64,000 bases of DNA from Streptomyces sp. PTY087I2 (GCF_001687325.1 NZ_LZRD01000026.1:62001-126000); one strand, 5' to 3'; positions 35,958 to 43,481 are shown, counted from the first letter of the stretch. The notes: generated from the sequence alone by a model not told the origin. Numbers and translations are program-made.

Positions 35958-37553
35958 ATGCCGACCGACAGCCCCGCCCCGGCGGACACACCCCGTACCC
36001 CGCCCGCCCCGGCGGCGCAGGCCCCGGCTCCCGCCCCGGAGCGTGCCCACCGTGACCCGGGCCCCGGGCCCACGCTCCGGGGCCCCGACGCCCGGCCGGG
36101 GGCCGCAGGGGGACCGGCCCTGGCCCCAGGCCCCGGCGTCCCGGCGCTCCAGGCCTCCGCCGCCCAGATCTCCGACGCCCCGACCTCCGCCCCCGACGCG
36201 CCGGCCCCCGCCGCACCGACACCGGCTCCCGCCCCCGGCGCCCCCGGGCCCCGGGACTCCCACGCTCCGGCCCCCGCCGCACCGGGAGCGACCCCCGCCC
36301 CCGCCACCCCGCGCGGCTACCGCGCCGTCTTCGCCGTGGCCGAGTTCCGGGCCGTCTTCGCCGCGCATCTGCTCTCGTTGCTCGGCGTCGTCGTCAGCGA
36401 GCTCGCGCTCACCGTGCTCGTCTACGACCTCACCGGCTCCCCGCTGCTCAGCGCGCTGACGTTCGCCCTGGGGCTGCTCCCGTACATCGTCGGCGGCACG
36501 CTCTTCGCCGGGGTCGCCGACCGCTACCCCGCTCGCCGCGTCCTGGTCGTCTGCGATCTGCTCTGTGCCGCCTGCGTCGCCGTGATGCTCGTGCCCGCCA
36601 CCCCGGTCGCCGGACTCCTCGCGCTGCGCTGCCTGGTCGCCGCGATCGCGCCCGTCTTCACCGGGACCCGGATGGCCGCCCTCACCGACATCCTCGGCGA
36701 GGGCGACCTCTACGTCCTGGGCCGCTCCCTCCTGCGGATCGTCTCGCAGAGCGCGATGCTCATCGGGTTCGGCGCCGGCGGGGTGCTCCTCACCGTGCTG
36801 TCCCCGCGCGGCGCGATCACCGTCACCGTCGTGACCTTCCTCTGCTCGGCCGCACTCCTCCGCTTCGGCACCCGCGACCGCCCCGCCCGCTCCACCACCG
36901 GCGACGGCGCGGGCGGGACTCTCCTCAAGCAGTCGCTCTCGGGTGCCCGCCTCGTCCTGGGCGACCGCCGCATCCGCGCCCTGATGCTGCTGTTCTGGCT
37001 GCCCGCGATGTTCGTCGTGGCTCCCGAAGCGCTCGCCGCCCCGTACGCCGACGCGATCGGGGCCTCGCCCGCCGCGCTCGGGCTGCTGCTGTGCGCGATG
37101 GCCGTCGGGCACATCGGGGCCGAACTGTTCGTCGGATCCGCGCTCAGCCCCCGTAACCGCTCCCGGATCGTCCTGCCGGTCGCCGCCGTCGGCCTTCTGC
37201 CGCTGCTCGTGTACGCGGTCCGGCCCGGGCTGCCGCTCGCCCTGGCCGCCCTCGCGCTGGCCGGGGCGGGAGCGGCGTACGTCATCGGGCTCGACCAGTG
37301 GTTCGTCGACGCCGTGCCCCAGGAACTGCGCGGCCGGGCCATGACCCTGCTCACCGCCGGGCTGATGACCGTCCAGGGCCTTGGGATGGCGCTTGCGGGG
37401 CTCGCGGCCGAGTTCTTCCCGGTCCACCAGGTGGTCGCCGGATCCGGAATCATCGGTACCGTCTGCGCGCTCCTGCTCGTCGCCGAAGTCCGCCGGACGG
37501 CCCCGGACAGCCGCCCCGTACCGAAGAACGAGACGGGGCTGACCGGCATATGA
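35958..37553 (+). CDS. MFS transporter with long Pro/Ala-rich N-terminus
   Basis: This twelve-helix-type exporter has 531 residues. The first about 117 residues are an unusual run of Pro and Ala with no hydrophobic segment. The membrane part starts near RAVFAVAEFRAVFAAHLLSL and shows the family loop GVADRYPARRVLVV between helices two and three. The C-terminal tail is short. It is divergent from the ArsR-type regulator and followed after 21 bases by a MarR gene. The start at 35958 is kept because the frame is clean, but a later start just before the membrane part cannot be excluded. Confidence 0.88.
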   Translation: MPTDSPAPADTPRTPPAPAAQAPAPAPERAHRDPGPGPTLRGPDARPGAAGGPALAPGPGVPALQASAAQISDAPTSAPDAPAPAAPTPAPAPGAPGPRDSHAPAPAAPGATPAPATPRGYRAVFAVAEFRAVFAAHLLSLLGVVVSELALTVLVYDLTGSPLLSALTFALGLLPYIVGGTLFAGVADRYPARRVLVVCDLLCAACVAVMLVPATPVAGLLALRCLVAAIAPVFTGTRMAALTDILGEGDLYVLGRSLLRIVSQSAMLIGFGAGGVLLTVLSPRGAITVTVVTFLCSAALLRFGTRDRPARSTTGDGAGGTLLKQSLSGARLVLGDRRIRALMLLFWLPAMFVVAPEALAAPYADAIGASPAALGLLLCAMAVGHIGAELFVGSALSPRNRSRIVLPVAAVGLLPLLVYAVRPGLPLALAALALAGAGAAYVIGLDQWFVDAVPQELRGRAMTLLTAGLMTVQGLGMALAGLAAEFFPVHQVVAGSGIIGTVCALLLVAEVRRTAPDSRPVPKNETGLTGI

Positions 37554-37574
37554 CCAGTCGGTAAGGTCAATGCC

Positions 37575-38084
37575 GTGCCGAAGCCGCTCAGCCTTCCCTT
37601 CGATCCCATCGCCCGCGCCGACGAGCTCTGGCAGCAGCGCTGGGGACCCGTGCCCTCGATGGGGGCGATCACCTCGATCATGCGGGCCCAGCAGATCCTG
37701 CTCGCCGAGGTCGACGCCGTCGTCAAGCCGTACGGGCTGACCTTCGCCCGGTACGAGGCGCTGGTGCTGCTCACCTTCTCCAAGGCGGGGGAGCTGCCGA
37801 TGTCCAAGATCGGCGAGCGGCTGATGGTGCACCCCACCTCGGTCACCAACACCGTGGACCGGCTGGTGAAGTCCGGCCTGGTCGACAAGCGGCCCAACCC
37901 CAACGACGGCCGCGGAACCCTCGCCTCCATCACGGACAAGGGCCGCGACGTCGTCGAGGCGGCCACCCGGGACCTGGTCGCGGTCGACTTCGGGCTCGGG
38001 GTGTACGACTCCGAGGAGTGCGCCGAGATCTTCGCCATGCTGCGCCCGCTGCGGGTGGCGGCCAAGGACTTCGAGGAGGGGTGA
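37575..38084 (+). CDS. MarR-family regulator
   Basis: This winged-helix regulator of 169 residues, from a GTG at 37575, has the DNA-reading part MSKIGERLMVHPTSVTNTVD and a wing with KRPNPNDGRG. It lies directly downstream of the MFS gene, so it may be made with it and control it together with the ArsR-type protein. The short region before it (37554-37574) carries GACCAGTCGGTAAGGTC, a weak inverted repeat that may be its binding site. Confidence 0.92.
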   Translation: MPKPLSLPFDPIARADELWQQRWGPVPSMGAITSIMRAQQILLAEVDAVVKPYGLTFARYEALVLLTFSKAGELPMSKIGERLMVHPTSVTNTVDRLVKSGLVDKRPNPNDGRGTLASITDKGRDVVEAATRDLVAVDFGLGVYDSEECAEIFAMLRPLRVAAKDFEEG

Positions 38085-38169
38085 GCGCGGGTTTCCCGTG
38101 CGGGTGGGGCCCGTCCCGCCGGAGGGGCCGGGCGAAGATCGCCCCGGACGTCCGGTTACGCTCGATGGC

Positions 38170-38496
38170 ATGAAACAGAACGTGCTCACCCGCTACCGGG
38201 TGATGGCCTACGTCACCGCCGTCTGGCTGCTCGTCTTCACCGCGGCGATCATCGCGAAGTACGGCTTCGAGACCGGCGACACCATGCTGATCTCCCAGAT
38301 TCACGGCGTGCTGTTCATCGTCTACGTCGTCTTCGCCTTCGATCTCGGCTCCAAGGCGAAGTGGCCCTTCGGCAAGCTCCTGTGGGTGCTGGCCGCCGGC
38401 TGCATCCCCTTCGCCTCGTTCTTCGTCGAACCGAAGGTCAGCCGCGAGGCCCGCGCCCTGGTCACCGACCCGGCCCCGGCCCCCGCGAAGGCCTGA
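38170..38496 (+). CDS. DUF3817 membrane protein, second copy
   Basis: This small membrane protein of 108 residues starts MKQNVLTRYRVMAYVTAVWL. It has three hydrophobic segments, and the family core HGVLFIVYVVFAFDLGSKAK is followed by WPFGKLLWVLAAGCIPFASF. It resembles the protein encoded at 27125. The C-terminus is a short Pro/Ala tail. Function is unknown. It lies alone between a MarR gene and icmA. Confidence 0.9.
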   Translation: MKQNVLTRYRVMAYVTAVWLLVFTAAIIAKYGFETGDTMLISQIHGVLFIVYVVFAFDLGSKAKWPFGKLLWVLAAGCIPFASFFVEPKVSREARALVTDPAPAPAKA

Positions 38497-38561
38497 GGCC
38501 AGGGCTTCCGGATCACCCGAACCGCCCCGCGCGCAAAGCGCCGGGCGGTTGGTCATCGACA

Positions 38562-38583
38562 TTTAGTAGGACGTCCTAGTAAA
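38562..38583. promoter_or_regulatory. 22-bp near-perfect palindrome before icmA
   Basis: The site has the centre TAGGACGTCCTA (38567-38578, with one outer mismatch pair) and TTTA and TAAA ends. Twenty of the 22 positions are symmetric. It ends nine bases before the icmA ATG, just ahead of the CGAGG ribosome-binding site, so a bound repressor would block transcription start. The regulator is unknown. Confidence 0.65.
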
Positions 38584-38592
38584 TTCGAGGGT

Positions 38593-40293
38593 ATGGACGC
38601 TGACGCGATCGAGGAAGGCCGCCTCCGCTGGCAGGCCCGTTACGACAAGGCCCGCAAGCGTGACGCGGACTTCACCACGCTCTCCGGGGACCCGGTCGAG
38701 CCCGCGTACGGGCCCCGCCCCGGCGACACGTACGAGGGGTTCGAGCGGATCGGCTGGCCGGGGGAGTACCCCTTCACCCGCGGACTGCACCCCACCGGCT
38801 ACCGGGGCCGGACGTGGACGATCCGCCAGTTCGCCGGCTTCGGCAACGCACAGCAGACCAACGAGCGCTACAAGATGATCCTCGCGGCGGGCGGCGGCGG
38901 CCTCAGCGTCGCCTTCGACATGCCGACGCTGATGGGCCGCGACTCCGACGACCCGCGCTCGCTCGGCGAGGTCGGCCACTGCGGGGTCGCCATCGACTCC
39001 GCCGCCGACATGGAGATCCTCTTCGGCGACATCCCCCTCGGCGACGTCACCACCTCCATGACGATCAGCGGCCCGGCCGTCCCCGTCTTCTGCATGTACC
39101 TGGTCGCCGCCGAGCGCCAGGGCGTCGACCCGGGCGTGCTCAACGGCACGCTCCAGACCGACATCTTCAAGGAGTACATCGCGCAGAAGGAGTGGCTGTT
39201 CCAGCCCGAGCCCCATCTGCGCCTCATCGGCGACCTGATGGAGCACTGCGCCGCCTCCATCCCCGCCTACAAGCCGCTCTCCGTCTCCGGCTACCACATC
39301 CGCGAGGCCGGGGCCACGGCCGCGCAGGAGCTGGCGTACACGCTGGCCGACGGCTTCGGCTATGTGGAGCTGGGCCTCTCGCGCGGCCTGGACGTCGACA
39401 CCTTCGCCCCCGGCCTCTCCTTCTTCTTCGACGCGCACCTCGACTTCTTCGAGGAGATCGCGAAGTTCCGCGCCGCCCGCCGCATCTGGGCCCGCTGGAT
39501 GAAGGAGACGTACGGCGCCAAGACCGACAAGGCCCAGTGGCTGCGCTTCCACACCCAGACCGCCGGGGTCTCGCTCACCGCGCAGCAGCCGTACAACAAC
39601 GTCGTACGGACGGCCGTCGAAGCCCTCTCCGCCGTCCTCGGCGGCACGAACTCGCTGCACACCAACGCCCTCGACGAGACCCTGGCGCTCCCCTCCGAGC
39701 AGGCCGCCGAGATCGCCCTGCGCACCCAGCAGGTGCTGATGGAGGAGACCGGCGTCGCCCATGTGGCCGACCCGCTGGGCGGCTCCTGGTACGTCGAGCA
39801 GCTGACCGACCGGATCGAGGCCGAGGCGGAGAAGATCTTCGACCAGATCAGGGAGCGCGGCACCTGGGCCCACCCCGACGGGCAGCACCCCATCGGGCCG
39901 ATGACCTCCGGCATCCTGCGCGGCATCGAGGACGGCTGGTTCACCGGCGAGATCGCCGAGTCCGCGTTCCAGTACCAGCGGGCCCTGGAGAAGGGCGACA
40001 AGCGGGTCGTCGGGGTCAACGTCCACCACGGCTCGGTCACCGGCGACCTGGAGATCCTGCGGGTCAGCCACGAGGTCGAGCGCGACCAGGTCAGCCAGCT
40101 CGCCGACCGCAAGGCCGCCCGCGACGACGCCAAGGTCACCGCGGCCCTCGACGCGATGCTCGCCGCCGCCCGTGACGGCTCGAACATGATCGCGCCGATG
40201 CTCGACGCCGTACGGGCCGAGGCCACGCTCGGCGAGATCTGCGGGGTGCTGCGCGACGAGTGGGGCGTCTACACGGAGCCGCCGGGCTTCTGA
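38593..40293 (+). CDS. icmA: Isobutyryl-CoA mutase large subunit
   Basis: This B12-dependent mutase subunit interconverts isobutyryl-CoA and n-butyryl-CoA. It has 566 residues and lacks a cobalamin-binding domain, as expected for IcmA, which pairs with a separate small subunit IcmB not seen here. Substrate-defining residues settle the assignment: Phe80 (RQFAGFGNAQQTN), where methylmalonyl-CoA mutase has Tyr, and Gln198 (YIAQKEW), where that enzyme has Arg. Other family segments include SVSGYHIREAGATAAQELAY and FFDAHLDFFEEIAKFRAARR. MeaB, coded at 20.2 kb, is the probable chaperone. Confidence 0.96.
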   Translation: MDADAIEEGRLRWQARYDKARKRDADFTTLSGDPVEPAYGPRPGDTYEGFERIGWPGEYPFTRGLHPTGYRGRTWTIRQFAGFGNAQQTNERYKMILAAGGGGLSVAFDMPTLMGRDSDDPRSLGEVGHCGVAIDSAADMEILFGDIPLGDVTTSMTISGPAVPVFCMYLVAAERQGVDPGVLNGTLQTDIFKEYIAQKEWLFQPEPHLRLIGDLMEHCAASIPAYKPLSVSGYHIREAGATAAQELAYTLADGFGYVELGLSRGLDVDTFAPGLSFFFDAHLDFFEEIAKFRAARRIWARWMKETYGAKTDKAQWLRFHTQTAGVSLTAQQPYNNVVRTAVEALSAVLGGTNSLHTNALDETLALPSEQAAEIALRTQQVLMEETGVAHVADPLGGSWYVEQLTDRIEAEAEKIFDQIRERGTWAHPDGQHPIGPMTSGILRGIEDGWFTGEIAESAFQYQRALEKGDKRVVGVNVHHGSVTGDLEILRVSHEVERDQVSQLADRKAARDDAKVTAALDAMLAAARDGSNMIAPMLDAVRAEATLGEICGVLRDEWGVYTEPPGF

Positions 40294-40310
40294 CGTCGGC
40301 TCAGGAGAAC

Positions 40311-40344
40311 AAGCGCCCGGCCGGGGTCTCCCGGTCGGGCGCTT
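40311..40344 (+). terminator. Terminator after icmA
   Basis: The arms AAGCGCCCG and CGGGCGCTT at the ends of 40311-40344, extended by imperfect GC pairs, lie 18 bases after the icmA stop. It separates icmA from the sdp-type operon. Confidence 0.8.
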
Positions 40345-40400
40345 CGTCGTGCGCGGCGGTCGAGTCCGGCTGCCGGGAGCGTACGGAGGGCGGGGCGTGC

Positions 40401-40429
40401 GGGGTACCCCCTTTTCTGGTGGGTATCCC
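40401..40429 (+). promoter_or_regulatory. Paired GGGTANCCC sites upstream of sdpC
   Basis: GGGGTACCCC (40401-40410, a perfect palindrome) and GGGTATCCC (40421-40429) are spaced about 20 bases centre to centre, so they lie on the same face of the helix. They sit 158-186 bases before the sdpC start in the 242-base region between the icmA terminator and sdpC, in which no other gene is seen. A role as operator is inferred. Confidence 0.4.
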
Positions 40430-40586
40430 GGTCTCCGACCGGCTGCTTTGGTTGCCTCCATGGTCGCTCACCCGCCGTCTTCCGCCTGACGTCCGCTCGA
40501 CGCGGAGCCACGCCGGTCCAGTGCTCTCGGACCTGGTCGCGGGACGGTGCGGCGGTGGGCACGGAACAGAAATGGGAGGCATTCCT

Positions 40587-41210
40587 GTGCAGTTCTCACC
40601 GAAGGTGATCGCCACCGCCCTCGCGGCGGCCGTCGCGCTGGGGGCCGGTGTCGTCGGCACCGCTCACGCGTCCGCGGCACAGACGGCCCCGCCGGCCGCC
40701 GTGACGGTCGAGAAGGCCGCATCGGCGGCGGAGGACGGCCGCGCCCTGTTCGGCGGCCTGGTCTTCACCCAGGGGCGGGTGGCCGACAGCCTCATCGCGG
40801 GCGGCTACTACCGGAGTTCGAAGGAGATACTCAAGGAGAACCGCAGCGCCAAGTCCGTGGCCGCGGTCGGCAAGCTGATGGACATCATGGAGAAGAGCGA
40901 GCCGGGCTTCTTCGCCGGGCTCTCCGCCGACCTCCGCAGCGGCGACCCCCGACGGGTCGAAGCGGCACTGGACCACACCTCGGCGCTTCTCAAGAACCAC
41001 GTCAAGGTCATCGAGAAGAGCGGGGACGGCAGCACCGGGGCGTGTGTCGCCGTCGTCGTCGCGGTGAACGTCGCGGTGGTCGGCAACGTCGTCGCCGTCT
41101 ACAACGCCGAGGTGGCGTGGGACGTCCAGCACTTCTGGATGGAGCAGCGGCCGATGCTGTCGGCGGAGGAGAGCATCGCCCTCCTGACGACGCTTCTGAA
41201 GGACGCCTGA
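40587..41210 (+). CDS. sdpC: SdpC-like antimicrobial peptide precursor
   Basis: This secreted precursor of 207 residues comes from a GTG at 40587 with GGAGG seven bases upstream. The signal peptide ends near AHASA (about residue 30). Residues 50-66, DGRALFGGLVFTQGRVA, match the SdpC family pattern as remembered from Bacillus (a GxxxFRGLLFGQGEV-type motif), and the helical region to about 145 aligns in length. A hydrophobic stretch starting at Cys153 (CVAVVVAVNVAVVGNVVAVY) corresponds to the excised toxin. Only one Cys is present, whereas B. subtilis SDP has a disulfide-bonded pair. The C-terminal acidic/Leu part would be removed. sdpA and sdpB follow. Confidence 0.82.
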   Translation: MQFSPKVIATALAAAVALGAGVVGTAHASAAQTAPPAAVTVEKAASAAEDGRALFGGLVFTQGRVADSLIAGGYYRSSKEILKENRSAKSVAAVGKLMDIMEKSEPGFFAGLSADLRSGDPRRVEAALDHTSALLKNHVKVIEKSGDGSTGACVAVVVAVNVAVVGNVVAVYNAEVAWDVQHFWMEQRPMLSAEESIALLTTLLKDA

Positions 41211-41213
41211 CGG

Positions 41214-41258
41214 CGGCGGGGTGTCCGGAGCCGGTCCCTCGGCCCGGACACCCCGCCG
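41214..41258 (+). terminator. First hairpin between sdpC and sdpA
   Basis: Perfect 15-base arms (41214-41228 and 41244-41258) enclose a 15-base loop, starting four bases past the sdpC stop. It may stop most transcripts or protect the sdpC 3' end. Confidence 0.75.
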
Positions 41259-41280
41259 GACCGACACGTCAGCCGTCCCG

Positions 41281-41322
41281 CACCGTTCTTCCCCGGCACC
41301 CCGGTGCCGGGGAAGAACGGTG
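41281..41322 (+). terminator. Second hairpin, 20-bp perfect stem, before sdpA
   Basis: A 42-base perfect inverted repeat: the 20-base arms 41281-41300 and 41303-41322 meet over two bases. It ends 34 bases before the sdpA ATG. No T-run follows. Together with the hairpin at 41214 it probably sets sdpC expression above sdpA and sdpB. Confidence 0.8.
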
Positions 41323-41356
41323 ACCGCGTCGAGCAACGAGCGAAGGAAGACCTCGT

Positions 41357-41953
41357 ATGAACTGGCCAGCGAGCGGCCGCCGGTGGGCCCGGCTGTCGGT
41401 CTCCCCGCCCCGTACCCGTCGCGTCCCGCGGTCCCTGGCGGCAGGAGTCACCGCTGTGTGGGCGGTGCTCCTCCTGTATGTGGTGCAGACACAACTGCCG
41501 GACAACGCGGTGAAGTTGCCGGGACAGCGCTCGGTGGAATCCACGACGCGGACCGTGGTCCCCCAAGGGTGGGCGTTCTTCACCAAGTCCCCGAGGGAGA
41601 CGGACATGGACCCCTACGGCCTGGTCGACGGCGCCTGGCGCGGCCTGCGGTCGGGCCGGCACGCCGAGTACGGCTTCAACAGGGAGTCGCGAGCCCAGGG
41701 CCTGGAGATCGGCCTGCTGTTCTACCAGGTCCAGGACACCAAACCCTTCGCATGTGAACGCCGGGCGCTGACGGACTGTCTCGACCGCGCGAGCGCGGAC
41801 ATCACCCCGGTCGGCAACCCGTCTCCGTCGCCCACCCTGTGCGGCCGCGTCGCGCTGGTCGACCAGCTGCCCGTTCCGTACGCCTGGCGCGACTTCTACG
41901 CGGACACCCACACGCCGGAGAGCGTGCGGGTCCTGGAGGTGAAGTGCGGATGA
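41357..41953 (+). CDS. sdpA: SdpA-like toxin maturation protein
   Basis: This protein of 198 residues has one membrane helix (about 28-48) after a basic N-terminus, and an external domain. The phrase VVPQGWAFFTKSPRE at about 69-83 is, from memory, the hallmark of the SdpA family. Four Cys in the C-terminal half (FACERR, DCLDR, TLCGR, VKCG) may form disulfides. In B. subtilis SdpA and SdpB are both needed to turn the SdpC fragment into active toxin. A GAAGGAAG site precedes the ATG, and sdpB starts within the stop codon (ATGA). Confidence 0.82.
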   Translation: MNWPASGRRWARLSVSPPRTRRVPRSLAAGVTAVWAVLLLYVVQTQLPDNAVKLPGQRSVESTTRTVVPQGWAFFTKSPRETDMDPYGLVDGAWRGLRSGRHAEYGFNRESRAQGLEIGLLFYQVQDTKPFACERRALTDCLDRASADITPVGNPSPSPTLCGRVALVDQLPVPYAWRDFYADTHTPESVRVLEVKCG

Positions 41954-42876
41954 GGTCCTTCCCGTCGCCGTGGACCAACGTCTACGGACTGGCACGCACT
42001 CTGCTGGCCCTTGCCACGTCGGGCACCCTTCTGTGGAGCGGTTCCGACACACTCTTCCGCCCGTCCGCGGGCCGCGACGACATCGTGGGCTGCGACGGCC
42101 TGCGGTCGGTCGGCCTGTTCTGCCACGTTCCGGAGCAGCGGTTGGACGTGGCGCGCCTGGTGTGCGTGGCGGTCCTGCTCGTCGTCGCGTCCGGCTGGCG
42201 GCCCAGGTGGACGGCGCTGCCGCACCTGTGGATCACCTACAGCGTCTGGGCCAATATCGCCATCCCGGACGGCGGCGATCAGATCGCGTGCAACCTCGCC
42301 GTCCTCCTCGCCCTCGCGGCCCTCGGTGATCCCCGGCGCTGGCACTGGGACGATCCGCCGGAGGAGCGGACAGGCTCGGTACGCTCGCAGGTCACGGCCT
42401 TCGCCTGCTGCTCCGCCCTGTTCATGGCCCAGTTGCAGATGTCGTTCCTGTACTTCCAGGCCTGCGTCGCGAAGCTTCCCCACACGGAGTGGGCGGACGG
42501 AACCGCGATGTGGTATTGGACCAACAACCTCGCTTTCGGCGCTCCCGGGTGGCTCCAACCGGTGGTGGACCTCGTCGTCCGGCAGCCTCTGGGGGTCGCG
42601 GCACTGACCTGGGTGCCCCTGTTCATCGAACTGGGCCTGGCCCTGGCCCTTCTGCTGCCGCGGCGCTACCGCCTGTACCTGCTGGTGGCCGGCTTCGTCT
42701 TCCACTTCTCCATCGCGCTGATGATGGGGCTGTGGAGCTTCGCCTTCGCCATGTGGGCGGGGCTCGTCCTCCTCTGCCTCCCGCTGGGCGCGCACCTGCG
42801 CGCCGGGCCCGGGCCCCGCGCGCAGGGTCTCACCCAGCCTGAGCGCCGGCCAGCCCCAGCAGCAGCAGTGAGGTGA
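41950..42876 (+). CDS. sdpB: SdpB-like HTTM membrane protein
   Basis: This integral membrane protein of 308 residues has about seven hydrophobic segments. It resembles SdpB and the horizontally transferred transmembrane (HTTM, gamma-carboxylase-like) fold. Typical parts are VYGLARTLLALATSGTLLWS near the start, MSFLYFQACVAKLPHTEWAD near 160-180, which holds the conserved aromatic/Lys motif of the fold, and GTAMWYWTNN. It is coupled to sdpA by a 4-base overlap. Its last 47 bases overlap the end of the converging TetR gene, so the Pro-rich tail is coded by shared DNA. Confidence 0.84.
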   Translation: MRSFPSPWTNVYGLARTLLALATSGTLLWSGSDTLFRPSAGRDDIVGCDGLRSVGLFCHVPEQRLDVARLVCVAVLLVVASGWRPRWTALPHLWITYSVWANIAIPDGGDQIACNLAVLLALAALGDPRRWHWDDPPEERTGSVRSQVTAFACCSALFMAQLQMSFLYFQACVAKLPHTEWADGTAMWYWTNNLAFGAPGWLQPVVDLVVRQPLGVAALTWVPLFIELGLALALLLPRRYRLYLLVAGFVFHFSIALMMGLWSFAFAMWAGLVLLCLPLGAHLRAGPGPRAQGLTQPERRPAPAAAVR

Positions 42877-43456
42877 AGCCGTTCGCCCACTCGGCGTCCA
42901 CCGGCTCCGCGCTCACCAGGGCCCGGTGCACCACCGCCCCGGCGATCACGTCGAAGATCAGGTCCGCGTTGCGGGCCGCGGCCGACGCGTCGTCCTCGTA
43001 CCGCAGTTCGCCGCGGGCCTGGGCGCGCTCCCGGCCCAGCAGCACCAGCCGCTTCTGCCGGTCCACGATGGCCGAGCGGATCCGCCGGCGCAGCGAGTCG
43101 TCCCGGGTGGACTCGGCGACCACCGCCATCAGCGCCGTACGGGCCTCCGGCCGCTCCAGCAGCGCGGCGAACTGGAGCACCACGCCCTGCACATCGGCGG
43201 CCAGGCTGCCCCGGTCGGGCAGCTCCAGCTCGTCGAAGAGGACCGCGACCGCGTCCACGACCAGCTCGTTCTTGCCCGCCCAGCGCCGGTAGAGCGTCGT
43301 CTTGGCGACCCCGGCCCGGGTCGCCACATCGCTCATCGTCAGCTTCGACCAGCCGAGATCGACCAGGGACGCCCGCGTCGCCTCAAGGATCGCGGCATCG
43401 GCCGCGACGCTGCGCGGACGTCCTGTTCGGGTGGCTTTGGGGTCGGTGTCGCTCAT
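42830..43456 (-). CDS. TetR-family transcriptional regulator
   Basis: This repressor of 208 residues starts MSDTDPKATRTGRPRSVAAD. The helix-turn-helix lies at about 38-62 (MSDVATRAGVAKTTLYRRWA). The C-terminal domain is of the TetR_C_16-like type common for small-molecule response. Its 3' end overlaps sdpB by 47 bases in convergent orientation. A palindrome, TACCGGTCGGTA (43470-43481), lies just upstream and overlaps a TATGGT -10-like hexamer, pointing to self-repression. Whether it controls the sdp genes or the thioredoxin-like gene is not known. Confidence 0.93.
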   Translation of the reverse strand: MSDTDPKATRTGRPRSVAADAAILEATRASLVDLGWSKLTMSDVATRAGVAKTTLYRRWAGKNELVVDAVAVLFDELELPDRGSLAADVQGVVLQFAALLERPEARTALMAVVAESTRDDSLRRRIRSAIVDRQKRLVLLGRERAQARGELRYEDDASAAARNADLIFDVIAGAVVHRALVSAEPVDAEWANGFTSLLLLGLAGAQAG

Positions 43457-43469
43457 GATGCGGCGACCA

Positions 43470-43481
43470 TACCGGTCGGTA
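43470..43481. promoter_or_regulatory. Perfect 12-bp palindrome at the TetR promoter
   Basis: The arms TACCG and CGGTA flank GT, 14 bases before the TetR start. Position and symmetry suit an autoregulatory TetR operator. Confidence 0.5.
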
